The notes beneath the pieces were generated by a model. It was not told the DNA's origin. It ran no database searches and saw only the letters and a list, made by a program, of their open reading frames with translations. The translations under genes and the position numbers were made by a program. From Verrucomicrobiota bacterium (lineage in GTDB: Bacteria; Verrucomicrobiota; Verrucomicrobiia; Verrucomicrobiales; Verrucomicrobiaceae), in the NCBI GenBank assembly GCA_017301975.1, contig JAFLEI010000009.1, positions 62,001-126,000 on the forward strand: DNA of 64,000 nt, given 5' to 3'. Below, in pieces: positions 1 through 9,974 of this stretch. Positions within the stretch are counted from its first letter, which is position 1. Every line of letters begins with the position of its first letter.

Positions 1-2370
<2,370 letters not shown>

Positions 2371-2685
2371 ATGAGATATTTCAGATCGTCTGATGCGATC
2401 CGTGGTTGTTGTGTATGTTCAGTGGGGATTGAAGCGCGGATTTAAATCGTTGAAGTATATGATGCAAGCATTAGTTGACAATCCACGCCCGCGCTGATCG
2501 CGCCGCATCAACATCCGCAAAGGCCCTGTTTCGCCTTGTCCGTCGCCCTTCGAAGTTGCCGCTTGTTCATGACAAGTATTGACGTGGCAACGCAAAAACG
2601 ATTAAATGTTCCAGCGGGACGACGACTGGTTTTTTTGCACCCTTTCGTTCCTGGCACCGGCCAAACACAAACCCAACCGAAGATC
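2371..2685. other. Divergent intergenic region, ppdK / gspG-like
   Basis: This stretch separates two divergent genes and should hold promoters for both. I see one plausible sigma-70-like promoter for the rightward gene, listed separately. I see no convincing promoter for ppdK, no RNA structure and no small gene. An upstream extension of the pseudopilin frame to 2536 is open but would put about 50 unrelated residues before the prepilin leader. Confidence 0.6.
2579..2607 (+). promoter_or_regulatory. Possible sigma-70-type promoter for the gspG-like gene
   Basis: TTGACG (2579-2584) and TTAAAT (2602-2607) are 17 bases apart, about 80 bases before the ATG at 2686. The -35 box is a good match and the -10 box is only fair. 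There is no other support. Confidence 0.3.
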
Positions 2686-3360
2686 ATGAAAATCAAAACT
2701 CGTTCCAACTCCCACACACGACCGGGCTTCACGCTCATCGAACTGCTGGTGGTCATCACCATCATTGGCGTTCTCGCAAGCCTGGTCATCTCTCAGGCCA
2801 ACAAGCTGATGGCGGATGGCAGAAAGCTGCAGGTGCAGACCGTGCTCAAAGATCTGCGCGTGGCCATCACCAGCTATCAAGTCGATTACAACCGCTGGCC
2901 GGTGAATCCCACCCTGCTCAGCGCAGCCTCCTCCGGCCAGGACGTACAGGCGTTGCCGACAGATGAGAACAGCGGCATTGTCGGTGCCCTGACGACGCTG
3001 ACAACTTCCAGCAGCGGAGGATCAGGCGGTGGCAGCGGTGGCGGCACGGTCAATCTGAACCCCAAGAGCATCAAATTCATCGATCTCCCCATCGCCAGAA
3101 ACGGCAAGTTTGGTCTGGTGAACGCCCAACCCCCCTACCGTCTGGTCGATCTCTGGGGCACCGTTTATTATGTGCTGCTGGACACCAATGGCGATCTGCA
3201 GGTGAACAACCCCGACTTGAACAACTCGGATCCCAAAATTTCTGCAAACGCGATCAGCCCACCGCCGAAGATGCTTCCTCTGGAAGTTGCCATCTACAGC
3301 TGGGGCCAGGATCTGAAGGCACAGACCCCGGACGACGTGGTGTCCTGGCGGACCAAATAA
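2686..3360 (+). CDS. Type II secretion major pseudopilin GspG-like protein
   Basis: It has a type IV pilin-like N-terminus: a basic leader, then the prepilin peptidase site G14/FTLIELLVVI with Glu at +5 of the mature protein, and a hydrophobic helix to about residue 37. The following DLRVAITSYQVDYNRWP segment is the conserved GspG core, which in T2SS polymerises into the pseudopilus. The ATG at 2686 gives a 14-residue leader, normal for the family. The mature domain is longer than classical GspG and holds a glycine-serine linker (around GGSGGGSGGG) not usual in that family. No other secretion genes adjoin it. It may be an orphan pseudopilin working with a type II or IV machinery encoded elsewhere, possibly with the cassette at 7651-14618. 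It ends just before a strong terminator. Confidence 0.85.
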   Translation: MKIKTRSNSHTRPGFTLIELLVVITIIGVLASLVISQANKLMADGRKLQVQTVLKDLRVAITSYQVDYNRWPVNPTLLSAASSGQDVQALPTDENSGIVGALTTLTTSSSGGSGGGSGGGTVNLNPKSIKFIDLPIARNGKFGLVNAQPPYRLVDLWGTVYYVLLDTNGDLQVNNPDLNNSDPKISANAISPPPKMLPLEVAIYSWGQDLKAQTPDDVVSWRTK

Positions 3361-3390
3361 AGCGGCCCTGTCATCAGGTTCCCAACAGAG

Positions 3391-3420
3391 GCGCAGCGGC
3401 AAAAACCGCTGCGCTTTTTT
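3391..3420 (+). terminator. Intrinsic terminator of the gspG-like gene
   Basis: A perfect 9-bp GC-rich stem, GCGCAGCGG (3391-3399) with CCGCTGCGC (3406-3414), has a 6-base loop and is followed directly by six T's. It lies 30 bases after the stop codon. The opposite strand has no T tract after the stem, so it acts on the plus strand only. Confidence 0.9.
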
Positions 3421-3430
3421 CATGCCTGAA

Positions 3431-3931
3431 TCAGGCGCGCTGGGCAAGCAGTTCACCCGCCTTGGCAGGATCGACTTTCTCATAGAAGTCGTCCTCGATC
3501 ATGCAGACCGGGCCAAAGCCGCAGCTCGCAAGACACTCGGCGAATTCAATGCTGTATTTGCCGTCAGCACTCACCGCAATGGGGTGATGATGATCCGTGT
3601 GCGAACGGTCGATGTTGCCGGCCTTGCAGAGCGCGTCCATCAACTCGTAGCTCCCTGCCATGGCACATGAGAGGGTGCGGCACACGCGGATATGGTACTT
3701 GCCGGGAGCGGTCTGGCGGAATCCAGGATAAAAGGTGACCACTTCGAGCACTTGAATCGGCTCAAGAGAGAGCTTCGCGGCCACCCAGTTCACGGCCTCC
3801 TCACTGATGAAGCGGAAATGCTCCTGCACCAAATGCAGCAGCGGAAGGACGGCGCTGCGTTTTGAAACGGGATAATGCGAGATCGCCTCGTCCATGCGTT
3901 TTTCCAATTCGGCTGGAACTTCAAAGGCCAT
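3431..3931 (-). CDS. nuoE: NADH-quinone oxidoreductase subunit E (2Fe-2S)
   Basis: This is the thioredoxin-like 2Fe-2S subunit of the peripheral arm of respiratory complex I, which helps pass electrons from NADH. The 166-residue length is normal. The four cluster ligands are visible as C84-x4-C89 (in CRTLSC) and C133-x3-C137 (in CLASC). The N-terminal helical part, with LLHLVQEHFRFISEEAV, is typical. It follows nuoD on the same strand after a 36-base gap, so the two are probably cotranscribed. nuoF, which usually comes next, is not here: the pseudopilin gene converges on it instead. Confidence 0.95.
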   Translation of the reverse strand: MAFEVPAELEKRMDEAISHYPVSKRSAVLPLLHLVQEHFRFISEEAVNWVAAKLSLEPIQVLEVVTFYPGFRQTAPGKYHIRVCRTLSCAMAGSYELMDALCKAGNIDRSHTDHHHPIAVSADGKYSIEFAECLASCGFGPVCMIEDDFYEKVDPAKAGELLAQRA

Positions 3932-3967
3932 GCGGGGGAGTGTCTCGGATGAAAAGGTTAGGATGAA

Positions 3968-5227
3968 TCAGCGGTCACATTCGCCCATGACGAAGTCCAG
4001 GCTGCCAAGCACCGCAGGAATGTCGCTGAGCATGTGGCCGGGGATCAGCTTGGAGATGATGCTGAGATTGAGGAAGGAGGGAGCGCGAATTTTCAAACGA
4101 TGCGGCACACCGCCGCCCGTGCTGTTGATGTAGAACCCGAGCTCGCCCTTGGGATTTTCGGCGGCGAAATAGACTTCTCCCGCAGGAGCATCGATGCCCT
4201 GGGTGGAGATGATGAAGTGGTGGATCAGCTCCTCCATTTTCATCAGCACTTTTTCCTTCTTTGGCAGCAACCCCTTGGCATCCGCCACATTGATCGGCCC
4301 CACGGGCAGAGTGGCAAACACCTGCCGGAGGATGCGCACGCTCTGGCGCATCTCCTCCATGCGGACGAGGTAGCGGTCATAGCAGTCTCCCTTGGAGCCA
4401 ATGGGCACGTCGAACTCGTACTTGTCGTAATCGAGATAAGGCTTGGCCTTGCGAATATCATGCTCGACCCCTGAGCCGCGCAGATTCGGCCCGGTGAGAC
4501 CGTAGCCGATCGCATCTTCTTTGGAGATCACCCCGATGTCCTGCGTGCGGTCGATGAAAATGCGATTGCGGGAGAGCAGCTTGTCAATCTCGTCGATCAC
4601 CGGTTCCAATTCATCAAGGAACGTTTTCACCGCCCCGACGAAGCCGTTCGGCAGATCGCGGATCTGCCCGCCCACACGAGTATAACTGGTGGTGAAGCGC
4701 GCACCAGTGAGCTGCTCACAGAGATTGTAGATCTTTTCGCGCTCGGTGAAGGTGTAAAGGAACACGGTCATGGCGCCCACGTCCATGGCAAACACCCCGA
4801 CTCCCAGCATATGGGCGGAAATGCGGGCCAGCTCGCAGCAGATCACGCGGATCGCGCGGCCTCGCTCAGGGACTTCCCAGCCCATGAGCTTTTCCACGGC
4901 AAGGGCATAGGCCACGTTGTTCGCCAGCGGCGCCAGATAATCCAGCCGGTCCGTGTAGGGCACGAACTGGTTGTAGTGCATGTTCTCGGCGATCTTCTCG
5001 TCGCCACGATGCAGGAAACCGACATCGGGATCGCACTTGGTGATGATTTCGCCATCGAGCTCCAAAATCAACCGCAGCACCCCATGGGTGGCCGGGTGGC
5101 TGGGCCCCATGTTGAGCACCAGTTTCTCTCCGACAATGTCCGTCGTGGCTTCTTCCACGGCTTCGAGCTGCCGGGCCGCTTTGGCGGCGGTGTCCGGGGC
5201 CTCGTATTCTCGGGTGACAGTGGGCAT
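3968..5227 (-). CDS. nuoD: NADH-quinone oxidoreductase subunit D
   Basis: This is the 49-kDa-type subunit of complex I that helps form the quinone-binding site where the peripheral and membrane arms meet. The 419-residue length fits. Diagnostic motifs are NMGPSHPATHGVLRL near residue 40, PDVGFLHRGDEKIAE near 85, and the C-terminal DIPAVLGSLDFVMGECDR. The N-terminus has a short Ala/Glu-rich extension of about 35 residues before the conserved core. It heads a two-gene unit with nuoE and is divergent from the gene at 5374, so its promoter should lie in 5228-5373. nuoA, B and C are not upstream. Confidence 0.97.
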   Translation of the reverse strand: MPTVTREYEAPDTAAKAARQLEAVEEATTDIVGEKLVLNMGPSHPATHGVLRLILELDGEIITKCDPDVGFLHRGDEKIAENMHYNQFVPYTDRLDYLAPLANNVAYALAVEKLMGWEVPERGRAIRVICCELARISAHMLGVGVFAMDVGAMTVFLYTFTEREKIYNLCEQLTGARFTTSYTRVGGQIRDLPNGFVGAVKTFLDELEPVIDEIDKLLSRNRIFIDRTQDIGVISKEDAIGYGLTGPNLRGSGVEHDIRKAKPYLDYDKYEFDVPIGSKGDCYDRYLVRMEEMRQSVRILRQVFATLPVGPINVADAKGLLPKKEKVLMKMEELIHHFIISTQGIDAPAGEVYFAAENPKGELGFYINSTGGGVPHRLKIRAPSFLNLSIISKLIPGHMLSDIPAVLGSLDFVMGECDR

Positions 5228-5373
5228 GAAAAGCAGGGGGCTGGTAGCGTGCGTGAGGGGTATCTATCTACGCTGCCCAAAGAGCGGCAAGGCGATTTTG
5301 TGAAAAATTTCACAAGCGGGAGCAAAGCGGCGACAAAAACCACCTTTTCCCCGCCAGTTGAGACGTTTGAAAT

Positions 5374-6171
5374 GTGAAGCAATGGTGCCAGAAGTTGCCC
5401 CCAGGCCGGGTCTGGCACAGACTGATGCCGAAGATGCCCCATGCCCCATGCCTCAAACGACGCCTGCTTTTCCCCGCTTTCGCCGGGATTTGGCTGGCCA
5501 TGGGTGGATGGAGCCCGGCGCTAGCTGCACCGCCCCCGGACGGCATTCTGGATGAAACCCGGGCGCTTTCGCCCGAAACCCACCGCGTGCTCTCCGAGGA
5601 GCTCAAGCAGTTTTCCCAGGCTCTGAAGTGCGATGCCTGGCTCAAGGCCACAAGTTTCATGCCTTCGGGGACAACCGTGCGCAGGCAGGCCCAGACCTCC
5701 CGACGTGAATGGAGCGCCATGCGGCCTGCGGTGCTGATGGCCTATGACCGCGCCAGCAACAGCAACGCCATGTCCTTCTCTCCTGATTTTTGGGAACGCT
5801 ATCCGGCCGCCGAGCTCGTGGAAATCATGCAGGAAACGCGGCGCATTCAGGCGGATACGAAGCTTACCCTCGATGAGCGAATCGCCCTGGCCACGCGGTA
5901 CTGGATCGACCGGCTGCGCAGCATGGAGAGCGTGCGGCTGAAACAGTCGCTCTGGCTGCAGCGCGGCGAAAAACCATTCGCCTTGGCGATGCCCGCATTC
6001 TTGGTGGGCGGCGCTGTCTGCGCGGCCTTGCTCGGCTGGGTGTCGCGGCGACGCAGCGCACGGGCTGAACGTCGTTTTCTCTTCCCGGAGGTGCAGGTGG
6101 GCATGCGCTTCGGCGCTGCATACGGCGGCGGGGTGACGTCCGAGATCAAAACGAATGCCGGCGCCCAATGA
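5374..6171 (+). CDS. Membrane-anchored TPM-domain-like envelope protein
   Basis: I read a signal sequence (RRLLFPAFAGIWLAMGGWSPALAA), then a region beginning ILDETRALSPETHRVLSEEL that matches the start of TPM domains (YgcG/Psb32-like), where a short helix leads into an alpha/beta fold. A second hydrophobic helix follows near residues 205-225 (FALAMPAFLVGGAVCAALLGW), then a short basic cytoplasmic tail. TPM-domain proteins are periplasmic or lumenal factors linked in some organisms to membrane-protein repair or phosphatase activity. The function here is unknown. Starts at 5374, 5425 or 5434 are all possible; the later two give a more normal signal peptide. It is divergent from nuoD and converges on the small gene ending at 6178. 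Confidence 0.6.
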   Translation: MKQWCQKLPPGRVWHRLMPKMPHAPCLKRRLLFPAFAGIWLAMGGWSPALAAPPPDGILDETRALSPETHRVLSEELKQFSQALKCDAWLKATSFMPSGTTVRRQAQTSRREWSAMRPAVLMAYDRASNSNAMSFSPDFWERYPAAELVEIMQETRRIQADTKLTLDERIALATRYWIDRLRSMESVRLKQSLWLQRGEKPFALAMPAFLVGGAVCAALLGWVSRRRSARAERRFLFPEVQVGMRFGAAYGGGVTSEIKTNAGAQ

Positions 6172-6177
6172 GCGGAC

Positions 6178-6474
6178 TCAGTCGTCCTCAGTCTGCGGCT
6201 CGTCTCCCTCAATCTTGATCCCCATGTCCTCCAGCTTCTTGTCCAGATCGACGACGTACTTCCAGGGCAGCTTTTTCCGCTGATACTTGCGGAACAGAAG
6301 ATCGCGCAGTTCCAGCCAGCGCTCCGGCGGCGGATTTTCCAAAGGCGTCCACGCCTCGCCATCGGGATGGGCATAACGAAACTGCCACTCACGCGAGTTC
6401 CAATACGCCCGGATGTATTGTTTGCGGCCGTCTTCGAGACGTTCGTGCCATTCGTGGATTTGGTTTTTGGTCAT
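6178..6474 (-). CDS. Conserved-looking small hypothetical protein, 98 aa
   Basis: I do not recognise the family. It is a small, highly charged, Trp-rich cytoplasmic protein (HEWHERLEDGRKQYIRAYW, FRYAHPDGEAW, WLELRDLLFRKYQRKKLPW) with an acidic C-terminus. It has no signal peptide or membrane segment. The frame stays open up to 6630, but the extra N-terminal 52 residues overlap the divergent CPBP gene and are low-complexity, so I chose the ATG at 6474. The regular spacing of aromatic and charged residues suggests a real folded protein. Confidence 0.6.
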   Translation of the reverse strand: MTKNQIHEWHERLEDGRKQYIRAYWNSREWQFRYAHPDGEAWTPLENPPPERWLELRDLLFRKYQRKKLPWKYVVDLDKKLEDMGIKIEGDEPQTEDD

Positions 6475-6507
6475 TGAGAGCGCGCAGGATGCGCTAGTAT
6501 CGCGCTC

Positions 6508-7446
6508 ATGCAAGCCGCCAGCCCCGGCAGTTCCCCTGCCCTGCCGAAACTCCTGCTCTATCTTCTCGCCGTCATGCTCGGCGGGGCGCTGCTTTCCGCG
6601 CCTCTGTTTCATCTTGGCAAAGCAGGCCATGGCTGGCTCTCCGCTTCATCTTTTCATGACGTTGGTCTGGTGAAGTGGCTGCTGGCTGAAATCGAGCGTG
6701 CGCAATTCACGCGCTACTTCAACCGCGCGGTGCTCGTCTGCGCCATCGTCTTGATCTGGCCTTTCATGCGCTGGGTGCGGCTGGAGCGCTCCCTGCTGCC
6801 TGCCTGGCGTCCGTATGAAACCGGGCTGAAGCAATGGGCCCTCGGCTTCGTTCTGGCCGCCGGTCTGCTGCTCGCGCTCGGGTTCATCTTTCTCCAGATG
6901 GGCGCCTATCAACTGCGCCCCGATCCGCGCTGGTGGAAGCTGGAGGAGCCCATCACCGCCGCGCTCGGAGCTGGTGCCATTGAAGAGTTTTTCTTTCGCG
7001 GGCTGCTCCTCGGCCTGCTGCTGCGCACCATGACGGAGACAAAAGCGCTGATTTCGCTCACTTTGGTGTTCGCTCTGGTGCATTTCCTCAAACCGCCGGA
7101 AGGCTGGCAAATCGCCGACGCCGCCGTCACCTGGAGCAGCGGCTTTCTCGTGCTCAGGCAAATCGCCGCCGGCTTTGGGGATGTGCATTTCCTCCTCGCT
7201 GAATTTGCGACACTTTTCGCCGTCGGCTGGGTGCTGGCCAAAGCGCGCATGCAAACCGGCGCGCTCTGGGCCGGCATCGGCTTGCACGGCGGCTGGGTTT
7301 TCGGCCTGAAATACTTCAGCGCCCTGACCACCTATTCCGGCAACTGGCTGCCATGGATTGGGGCCAATTTGAAAGTCGGGCTCATGCCATTGGGCACTGT
7401 GCTGCTCACCGGATGGATCGCCACCCGCCTTCTGCGCACGCGATAA
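6508..7446 (+). CDS. CPBP-family intramembrane metalloprotease (Abi/CAAX-like)
   Basis: This is a polytopic membrane protein of 312 residues with about eight hydrophobic segments. The three family motifs are present in order: EExxxR at E159-E160/R164 (AIEEFFFRGLLLG), a membrane-embedded His at H192 (FALVHFLK), and a third motif near residue 255 (IGLHGGW). These residues bind the catalytic metal in CPBP proteases such as Rce1 and bacterial Abi proteins. Bacterial members cleave or protect peptides in the membrane, but the substrate cannot be predicted here. It is divergent from the small gene at 6474 and lies just before tRNA-Leu. Confidence 0.85.
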   Translation: MQAASPGSSPALPKLLLYLLAVMLGGALLSAPLFHLGKAGHGWLSASSFHDVGLVKWLLAEIERAQFTRYFNRAVLVCAIVLIWPFMRWVRLERSLLPAWRPYETGLKQWALGFVLAAGLLLALGFIFLQMGAYQLRPDPRWWKLEEPITAALGAGAIEEFFFRGLLLGLLLRTMTETKALISLTLVFALVHFLKPPEGWQIADAAVTWSSGFLVLRQIAAGFGDVHFLLAEFATLFAVGWVLAKARMQTGALWAGIGLHGGWVFGLKYFSALTTYSGNWLPWIGANLKVGLMPLGTVLLTGWIATRLLRTR

Positions 7447-7498
7447 TTCATTTGCAGCATGAACATCCGCACGGAATCATGCACGCAGGCAACTCCAG

Positions 7499-7580
7499 GC
7501 CGGAGTGGCGGAATTGGTAGACGCGCCAGACTTAGGATCTGGTTGGGAAACTAGTGCAGGTTCGAGTCCTGTCTCCGGCA
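7499..7580 (+). tRNA. tRNA-Leu (anticodon UAG)
   Basis: A full cloverleaf can be drawn. The acceptor stem GCCGGAG (7499-7505) pairs with CTCCGGC (7573-7579), followed by discriminator A. The anticodon stem CCAGA/TCTGG holds the loop CTTAGGA with anticodon TAG at 7533-7535, which reads CUA codons and possibly other CUN. A class II variable arm and the TTCGAGT T-loop are present. The CCA end is not encoded. Confidence 0.97.
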
Positions 7581-7650
7581 CTTGCGAAGGGGGACGAAGG
7601 AAGTGTCTGGCTCCTGAACTTGAGAAACCTTCACGCAATCCTGCAGCGCC

Positions 7651-8310
7651 TCATGGGCGGTAGGAATGCCCGCGCCCGGTGACGGGATCAATCTGCACGG
7701 TGTAATAATTGGGAGGCGCGGCGGCGATGTCCGGCGTGTAGCTCTTGGTGGGCACCAGAGTGAGATAAGCGGTTCGCAGCGGCACCCGCAGGCTGGTAGA
7801 GCCGTTCGGATAAAAAATGATCCGGTTGAAGGTGGCTCCGAGGGACTGGAAGGGATTCGTCGTGGCCTGCCCGGTGGTGGTCGCCGTCTGGTTGGTGCTG
7901 AACATGGGGGAGAGAGAGCCCTCAACGAGCACCACGCTTTGTTTGCTCCAGTAAACCGGCGGCTCAAGCTGGGTGGCCTTGTTGGTCGCCGGATCATAGG
8001 ATATCATCTGAATGGCATGGCAGCCTTTGACTTCATCCAGGTTATAATAATAGAAATCCAGCCCCACAGGGCGGTTCTCCGTCAATGACCGCTGCTGGGC
8101 CATGGCAAGCTTTTGCATCAGGGTGTCTCCGGCGGAGGTCAGATTGGCGGACTGCATGGCAGCCAGTGTGTAGGGTGTGGCCACGGCGATCAGCATGGTC
8201 ACGATGGCGACCACGATGACCAGTTCCACCAGGCTGAAACCGGCAGAAGCGCGATGAGATTTTCTGCGGAGAGAGCAGGAAGGATGTTGAGTGGTAAACG
8301 GTGTTTTCAT
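7651..8310 (-). CDS. Verru_Chthon cassette protein D (GspH-like pseudopilin)
   Basis: This is the last gene of the A-B-C-D cassette. The leader ends RASAG/FSLVELVIVVAIVTML, a prepilin peptidase site with Glu at +5 followed by a hydrophobic helix, then a beta-rich C-terminal region of about 170 residues. The fold order resembles minor pseudopilins of the GspH/FimT type. I chose the ATG at 8310 because it overlaps the stop of protein C as ATGA, which implies translational coupling; the frame itself is open to 8325. It sits 70 bases from tRNA-Leu, in the opposite orientation. Confidence 0.85.
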   Translation of the reverse strand: MKTPFTTQHPSCSLRRKSHRASAGFSLVELVIVVAIVTMLIAVATPYTLAAMQSANLTSAGDTLMQKLAMAQQRSLTENRPVGLDFYYYNLDEVKGCHAIQMISYDPATNKATQLEPPVYWSKQSVVLVEGSLSPMFSTNQTATTTGQATTNPFQSLGATFNRIIFYPNGSTSLRVPLRTAYLTLVPTKSYTPDIAAAPPNYYTVQIDPVTGRGHSYRP

Positions 8311-9374
8311 CGGAGGAGGCCCCATTTCGAGTTACGCATGCTGATGGTTGTGGAAAAAACTTGGTAGTTGAGCTGCTCGGCGCGCAGTTTCGCCGCCAGA
8401 TCCTTGAGATCCTTCTGCCTGTTGTCGGCCAGAGTGAAGGCCCCGGTGGGAATCAGCTGAGGCATGGTATCGGGGTATTTTTCAGCCAGTTTTCGCGCGG
8501 AGGCTTCATCAATGGCCACCAGGGTGACCACCACTCGTGGTGGCAGCATATGCTGCGTGCCCTGCGGGCTCTCCGTGGTGGCGTTGACAAGCTGCGTGGA
8601 GTCAAAGGCGTACTTTGGCGCGATCCACCACGGTGTGGTCTTTTTGAGCGCCGCATCATCCGTGGTCACCTGGGGTGAAATGATCAGAGCGATGATGTTT
8701 TCTGCGATGGGCCTGGTGTCCGCAGGCGTGGTGAGTGTTTCACTCGCCGTCACCACGTTGCTGGGGGCCTTGAGGAACCACTGGCCGGGCTTGACTGAAT
8801 AAACGGTGTTCTCCTCCGCCGGCGGACGGTATTCCCAGAGCCGAAAACGCGAGCTCTGCGCGGTCACGTGCTGGGGGCGGAAGGCATCGTTGCCGCTGTA
8901 CATGATGAAGTAACCGCGCCCGCACAGCAGCCGGTTGAGCCCCTCATAGCCCACCCGGTCGCTCAGCCCAAGCCGGGCCTGAAAAAACATCGCCTGCGTC
9001 ACGAGCTGGGATGCCTGGGCTCCCGGAAGCAATGTCTGCGCCTGGCCGGTGACGAACTGGAGCTCTGACTGGCGGATGTACTTGGTGGGTGACTGGGATT
9101 GCGAAGTCGGAACCGTGGGAGTGGCTCCGGTGTTGTATTGATAGGCCTGATAGGTGTTTAGAATGGCCTGCCGAAGGTTTTCGGTGATGCTGTCAAAAGC
9201 CATGCGGGCTTCGCGGAACTGCTCGACACGCGCCACGCCACGCTTCCATGCGCGCTGGGTGAGGCCAAGAACCTGAACGGAGACCAGCAGAATGATCGAG
9301 AGGATCACCATCGAAAGGGAGACTTCAATGAGCGTGAAGCCGTGCCGCCGTTGTTTGTCATGGAGAGGTTTCAT
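8307..9374 (-). CDS. Verru_Chthon cassette protein C (GspJ-like pseudopilin)
   Basis: A short basic leader is followed by the prepilin site G12/FTLIEVSLSMVILSII with Glu at +5, then about 320 residues of mostly beta and loop sequence. The size and the phrase REARMAFDSITENLRQAIL after the helix resemble GspJ-type minor pseudopilins. Its stop overlaps the start of protein D by 4 bases. Protein B ends 33 bases upstream. The function of these cassettes is not established. By homology the product should be processed by a prepilin peptidase and assembled at the inner membrane. Confidence 0.87.
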   Translation of the reverse strand: MKPLHDKQRRHGFTLIEVSLSMVILSIILLVSVQVLGLTQRAWKRGVARVEQFREARMAFDSITENLRQAILNTYQAYQYNTGATPTVPTSQSQSPTKYIRQSELQFVTGQAQTLLPGAQASQLVTQAMFFQARLGLSDRVGYEGLNRLLCGRGYFIMYSGNDAFRPQHVTAQSSRFRLWEYRPPAEENTVYSVKPGQWFLKAPSNVVTASETLTTPADTRPIAENIIALIISPQVTTDDAALKKTTPWWIAPKYAFDSTQLVNATTESPQGTQHMLPPRVVVTLVAIDEASARKLAEKYPDTMPQLIPTGAFTLADNRQKDLKDLAAKLRAEQLNYQVFSTTISMRNSKWGLLR

Positions 9375-9407
9375 AAGTCAGGATGTGGTTTGCGACTGGA
9401 TGAGTGA

Positions 9408-9953
9408 TCAATCCCCCATCTTGGCGATCAGGGCATAGGCAGAGCTGATGCGCAGAGGTGAGGCTGATTCGAAGCTGAAAGATGGATTGGCAGACGTGGC
9501 GATGCAGATTTTCACCCGCCGCAGGTAGGCTTCAGGCGTGCTGCCCCCGCTCCCGCCGGTGCCGGCGGGCAGGTACATGTCCAACGGCTTTTGCGGCACA
9601 TAGACCGAGGCGACGAAAGCCAGCGACGCGGTCAGATCATCCTGGCTGGTGTCCGCCGGGGTCATTTCCCGGCCTTCGTTGGTGAAGTATCGCAGCGGGC
9701 CATAACCGGTCCAGGTGATGCGGGTCCAATCCATGGACTGCATTTCGCCGCTGAGTTTCTGCATGATCTTGGAACCCACCGACATCTCCGCCGAATTGCG
9801 GGCCATGTTGATTCCTTGGGGCAGCAGCCCCAGAAGGGTGATGAAACCCAGGGCGGCGATGGCGACCGCGATGGTCACCTCCACCAGAGAGAAGGCGGCT
9901 GACCGACGGCTGGCGCGGGGGAAGCAGCGCTGACTTTTGACCAATGTTTTCAT
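9408..9953 (-). CDS. Verru_Chthon cassette protein B (GspI-like pseudopilin)
   Basis: The 181-residue protein has a basic leader, then SAA/FSLVEVTIAVAIAALGFITLLGLLPQG. Glu is at +5 of the predicted mature end, and Ala replaces the usual Gly before the cleavage point. A short soluble domain follows. The small size and position second in the cassette resemble GspI, the minor pseudopilin that nucleates the pseudopilus tip with GspJ and GspK. It lies 21 bases after protein A, so it is surely in the same transcript. Confidence 0.87.
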   Translation of the reverse strand: MKTLVKSQRCFPRASRRSAAFSLVEVTIAVAIAALGFITLLGLLPQGINMARNSAEMSVGSKIMQKLSGEMQSMDWTRITWTGYGPLRYFTNEGREMTPADTSQDDLTASLAFVASVYVPQKPLDMYLPAGTGGSGGSTPEAYLRRVKICIATSANPSFSFESASPLRISSAYALIAKMGD

Positions 9954-9974
9954 AAGTATGATGAGGCAGGTGGT

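Noticed and set aside
7499..7580. tRNA-Leu as an integration site for a mobile element
   Set aside because: I found no integrase gene, no direct repeat of the tRNA end nearby and no phage genes.
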